Shown here: positions 32,066 through 34,110 of the stretch, in pieces
Numbering within the stretch: the stretch's first letter is position 1
Layout of the letters: each line of letters opens with the position of its first letter
Assembly: GCA_945873295.1 (NCBI GenBank)
Contig: CAMCCS010000008.1
Coordinates: 1 to 34,110, forward strand
From: an uncultured Clostridia bacterium
GTDB taxonomy: Bacteria; Bacillota; Clostridia; Oscillospirales; Oscillospiraceae
Reading direction: 5' to 3'
DNA length: 34,110 nt
Notes under the pieces: model-generated
Told to the model about the DNA's origin: nothing
The model's input: the letters and a program-made list of their open reading frames with translations, nothing else
The model's database searches: none
Translations under genes and position numbers: made by a program

Positions 32066-32773
32066 CTATGTATTGTGCAGAAAAGAAACCTCTTCCTCCG
32101 TCAGATAGCGCCATTTCCCGGCAGGCAGGTCTCCCAGCTGCAGCTTTCCCTCCCGGATGCGTTTCAAGCGGGCCACTTCCAGCCCCGCGGCCTGAGCCAT
32201 CCGGCGAATCTGCCGGTTTCTGCCCTCATGGATCGTGATCCGGAATCGGGCAGTCTGCCCCGACACTTGCAGAAGGGTTACACCGGGCTTTCGGATCGGT
32301 CTTCCGTCCAGTTCAATAGGCCTGGCAAGCAGCGCTTCGCTTCCGGGATGATACCCCCGCACCTTAACTTCGTATTCTTTCTCAACTTCTCCGGATGGAT
32401 GCATGATCCGGTTGGCAAGCTCACCGTCATTGGTAAACAGGAGCAGCCCTTCCGAATTCATATCCAGCCTTCCCACAGGATATACCCGCATACCGCAATC
32501 GGCCACCAGCTGTGCGGCATTGGGCCTCCCCTTTTCATCGGACAGGGTCGTAACATAGCCCCGGGGTTTATTCAGCATCAGATACACCCGTGGGCCATTT
32601 CCGGGCAGCGGCTTTCCGTCTACCGCAATCTGGTTTGCCATAGGATCGGCGGTATCTCCCAGAGTTGCCGGTACACCATCCACGGTGACACGACCGCTTA
32701 GAATCATTTTTTCCGCTTCCCGGCGGGATGCCACACCCCGGGAAGAAAGAATTTTTTGCAGCCGTTCCCCCAT
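32066..32773 (-). CDS. RsuA/RluB-family 23S rRNA pseudouridine synthase
   Basis: A 235-residue RNA-modifying enzyme. An S4 RNA-binding domain (about 1-48: ERLQKILSSRGVASRREAEKMI) precedes the catalytic domain, with the catalytic Asp104 in VGRLDMNSEGLLLFTNDG and HEGRNRQIRRM near the C terminus. RluB makes pseudouridine 2605 in 23S rRNA; RsuA acts on 16S. The Firmicutes neighbour pattern with a D,D-carboxypeptidase favours the RluB type. The ATG at 32773 follows a strong AAGGAGG; the frame is open to 33106, but that part runs through the MITE-like element and the carboxypeptidase gene and is not coding. Confidence 0.93.
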   Translation of the reverse strand: MGERLQKILSSRGVASRREAEKMILSGRVTVDGVPATLGDTADPMANQIAVDGKPLPGNGPRVYLMLNKPRGYVTTLSDEKGRPNAAQLVADCGMRVYPVGRLDMNSEGLLLFTNDGELANRIMHPSGEVEKEYEVKVRGYHPGSEALLARPIELDGRPIRKPGVTLLQVSGQTARFRITIHEGRNRQIRRMAQAAGLEVARLKRIREGKLQLGDLPAGKWRYLTEEEVSFLHNT

Positions 32774-32795
32774 GGTATTTCCTCCTTGAAAAATA

Positions 32796-32840
32796 TCAAT
32801 TGCCTTTCCTGCCCGTCTCCGGCAGGGAATTGTTGTTCTT
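32796..32840 (-). pseudogene. Probable displaced 3' end of the carboxypeptidase gene
   Basis: If the element at 32841-33003 and one copy of its flanking repeat are removed, the carboxypeptidase frame continues after RPAEN through NNSLPETGRKGN to a TGA at 32796-32798. That stop is 22 bases before the rluB-like ATG, with the ribosome binding site in between, as in a tight operon. This is a reconstruction; a frame of 13 codons without a stop could also arise by chance. Confidence 0.45.
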
Positions 32841-33003
32841 GGGAACCTCTGATTAAATCGGCAAGAGCTGACGGCGAGGGATTTTGGCTCAGCCGAAAGG
32901 AATGAAATTGAGGGAATACTTTGTGTATTTCCCAATTTCATTACGGAACGGATGGGGCAAAAGACCAGCCGCTCTGCCGCAGCCGATTTATTCAGAGGTT
33001 CCC
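32841..33003. mobile_element. MITE-like element, 163 bp, with 22-bp terminal inverted repeats and 8-bp target duplication
   Basis: The ends 32841-32862 and 32982-33003 are inverted repeats matching at 21 of 22 bases (both start GGGAACCTCTGA on their own strand). They are flanked directly by TTGTTCTT (32833-32840) and TTGTTCTC (33004-33011), a 7-of-8 direct repeat like a target-site duplication. The inside is also largely palindromic, with AATGAAATTG (32901-32910) facing CAATTTCATT (32933-32942). There is no open reading frame for a transposase. It would form a long RNA hairpin in the carboxypeptidase/rluB transcript. Confidence 0.8.
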
Positions 33004-34103
33004 TTGTTCTCTGCCGGACGCTTCTCCCAGAACTTCCAGAATGGGCGCTTGGGTTCCTCCTGTTTCTGCTCCGAAGTCTCGCCGTAGACAACCGAGACCT
33101 TTCCAACAGCCTTTCCCTCGATCAGGATATAGGCAAATCCCGCTTCCTCCCCCTCTGCAACCGGCGCAAACACGGGACCTCTCGCGGAAAGCATAAGCTG
33201 GGGGTTTTCTTCCGGAGCAACGGAATAGGAAAAGTCCTCCGCGGCAATAACCGGAACCTGGGAGATTTCCCCACCGATGACCTCCACTGTTCCGACCTGA
33301 TCTCCGGCGCAAACCAGCTTCTGAAGCGTAAAGCGGGAAAATCCGTCACACAAAAGGGTCTGATGGTCCTGCCAGTCATTGGGATCGTCCAGGGTAACCG
33401 CAATCAGCCGACGCCCGTCCCGGGTCGCGCTGGATACCAGGATTCTTCCGGCTGCCTTTGTATATCCGGTTTTCACCCCATCGGCGCCATCCAGCATCCA
33501 GAGCAGTTTATTATGATTCCGCAATGCCCGGTTTCCCGCGGAGACAGTTTTTGTGGAGACGGTTTTGGCAAAAATTGGATTCTCCATGGCATAGGCTGCC
33601 AGAACAGCCAGATCCCGGGCTGTGGAATAATGTCCCGGGCTATCCAGTCCGTTGGGGTTTTCAAAATGGGTTCCCGTCATGCCCAGAACACGAGCCTTGT
33701 CATTCATGCGTTCCGCAAAGCCCTCCACCGTTCCGCCGCAGTAAATTGCCAGCGCCACCGCCGCGTCGTTTCCCGAAGACAGCATCAGCCCATACAGAAG
33801 CTCCTGGAGGGTAAGCACCTCTCCCTCTTTCAAATACATTGAGGAGCCTTCGATTCCAACCGCTTCCTTGGGGATTCGCATACGGTCCAGTACATTGCAC
33901 TGCTCGCAGACGATCAGCGCCGTCATAATTTTTGTGGTACTGGCAATCAGGCTCTGACGGTCCGGATTCAGCGAGAACAGGACTCTGCCGCTCACCGCAT
34001 CCAGAACATAGGCACTTTTTGCACTCACAGCCCCAACACGCAGCGGCAAAAACAAAACGGCGGCCAGCAATGCAGCCGCCGTTCCGGCGAAAACTCGTTT
34101 CAT
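32988..34103 (-). CDS. D-alanyl-D-alanine carboxypeptidase (S11 family), C-terminal codons replaced by a mobile element
   Basis: A 371-residue penicillin-binding protein. A signal peptide (about residues 1-28, ending VGAVSA) precedes the S11 peptidase domain with the SxxK motif STTK (55-58), SGN (110-112) and KTG (211-213). A PBP5-type C-terminal beta domain follows (about 255-345), then an amphipathic, Trp-rich tail (RPFWKFWEK) for membrane attachment. It trims the last D-Ala of peptidoglycan stem peptides; it resembles both DacF and sporulation DacB, which often sits near rluB. The ATG has GAGGAAA directly upstream at the window edge. The last codons and stop (GTSE, TAA) lie in the terminal repeat of the MITE-like element. 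Confidence 0.93.
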   Translation of the reverse strand: MKRVFAGTAAALLAAVLFLPLRVGAVSAKSAYVLDAVSGRVLFSLNPDRQSLIASTTKIMTALIVCEQCNVLDRMRIPKEAVGIEGSSMYLKEGEVLTLQELLYGLMLSSGNDAAVALAIYCGGTVEGFAERMNDKARVLGMTGTHFENPNGLDSPGHYSTARDLAVLAAYAMENPIFAKTVSTKTVSAGNRALRNHNKLLWMLDGADGVKTGYTKAAGRILVSSATRDGRRLIAVTLDDPNDWQDHQTLLCDGFSRFTLQKLVCAGDQVGTVEVIGGEISQVPVIAAEDFSYSVAPEENPQLMLSARGPVFAPVAEGEEAGFAYILIEGKAVGKVSVVYGETSEQKQEEPKRPFWKFWEKRPAENKGTSE

Positions 34104-34110
34104 TTTCCTC

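Noticed and set aside
32815-32832. LPETG sortase anchor in the reconstructed carboxypeptidase tail
   Set aside because: There is no hydrophobic helix after it, and the protein already has a typical amphipathic membrane tail, so it is likely chance.
32774-33106. N-terminal extension of the pseudouridine synthase
   Set aside because: It would translate the MITE-like palindrome and the end of the carboxypeptidase gene; a strong ribosome binding site sits before the ATG at 32773.
1-34110. CRISPR array, prophage, toxin-antitoxin or phage-defence cluster
   Set aside because: No spaced direct repeats, no phage structural or integrase genes and no defence nuclease or toxin families were seen in any frame.

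Overview
The window reads as ordinary chromosome of an endospore-forming, low-oxygen Clostridia bacterium, most likely Oscillospiraceae/Ruminococcaceae. This is inferred from gene content and protein style, not from a marker gene. Spore genes are present: dipicolinate synthase dpaA/dpaB and a SpoVB-type flippase. Firmicute-type regulation is clear: a SAM-I riboswitch before metK, an alanine T-box before alaS, the long Alu-containing SRP RNA next to dnaX, RNase M5 and long-form HPF. Several genes start with TTG or GTG behind good ribosome binding sites.

Layout. Bases 1-268 hold a strong leftward promoter whose leader resembles an rRNA operon leader running off the window, then the hpf terminator. 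From 269 to 4112: hpf and a DUF4364 regulator (minus), dpaAB (plus), and metK (minus) behind its riboswitch. From 4427 to 10776 (plus): a rhomboid-like membrane protein that seems to lack the catalytic His, a tandem-OB SSB-like protein, endonuclease III, the SpoVB-like flippase, a CHAP-domain protein and gltX. From 10835 to 21415 (minus): alaS, then comEC-holA-rnmV-ABC-F-capA with very tight junctions, and mrp behind its own promoter. From 21791 to 23865 (minus): pepF with a small one-base-overlapping partner gene. Then an EamA transporter and a CmpB-type membrane protein (plus). From 26538 to 34103 (minus): acpP, SRP RNA, dnaX, ybaB, recR; then an RpiR regulator overlapping a BaiN/HI0933-like flavoprotein; then a D,D-carboxypeptidase and an RluB-type pseudouridine synthase.

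How the genes work together. Most are housekeeping: replication and repair (holA, dnaX, recR, nth, ssb-like), tRNA charging (gltX, alaS), ribosome and RNA biology (hpf, rnmV, SRP RNA, rluB, ABC-F), methyl donor supply (metK), fatty-acid carrier (acpP), envelope and spore maturation (dpaAB, spoVB-like, CHAP, carboxypeptidase).

I do not see a clearly undescribed multi-gene system. The most notable non-gene signals are: a 163-bp MITE-like palindrome with near-perfect target duplication that now supplies the stop codon of the carboxypeptidase gene; a second dispersed-repeat-like inverted repeat before comEC; a hairpin that would bury the SpoVB-like gene's ribosome binding site; an alternative pairing at the 5' end of the SRP RNA; and two identical 8-base translational-coupling junctions around rnmV.
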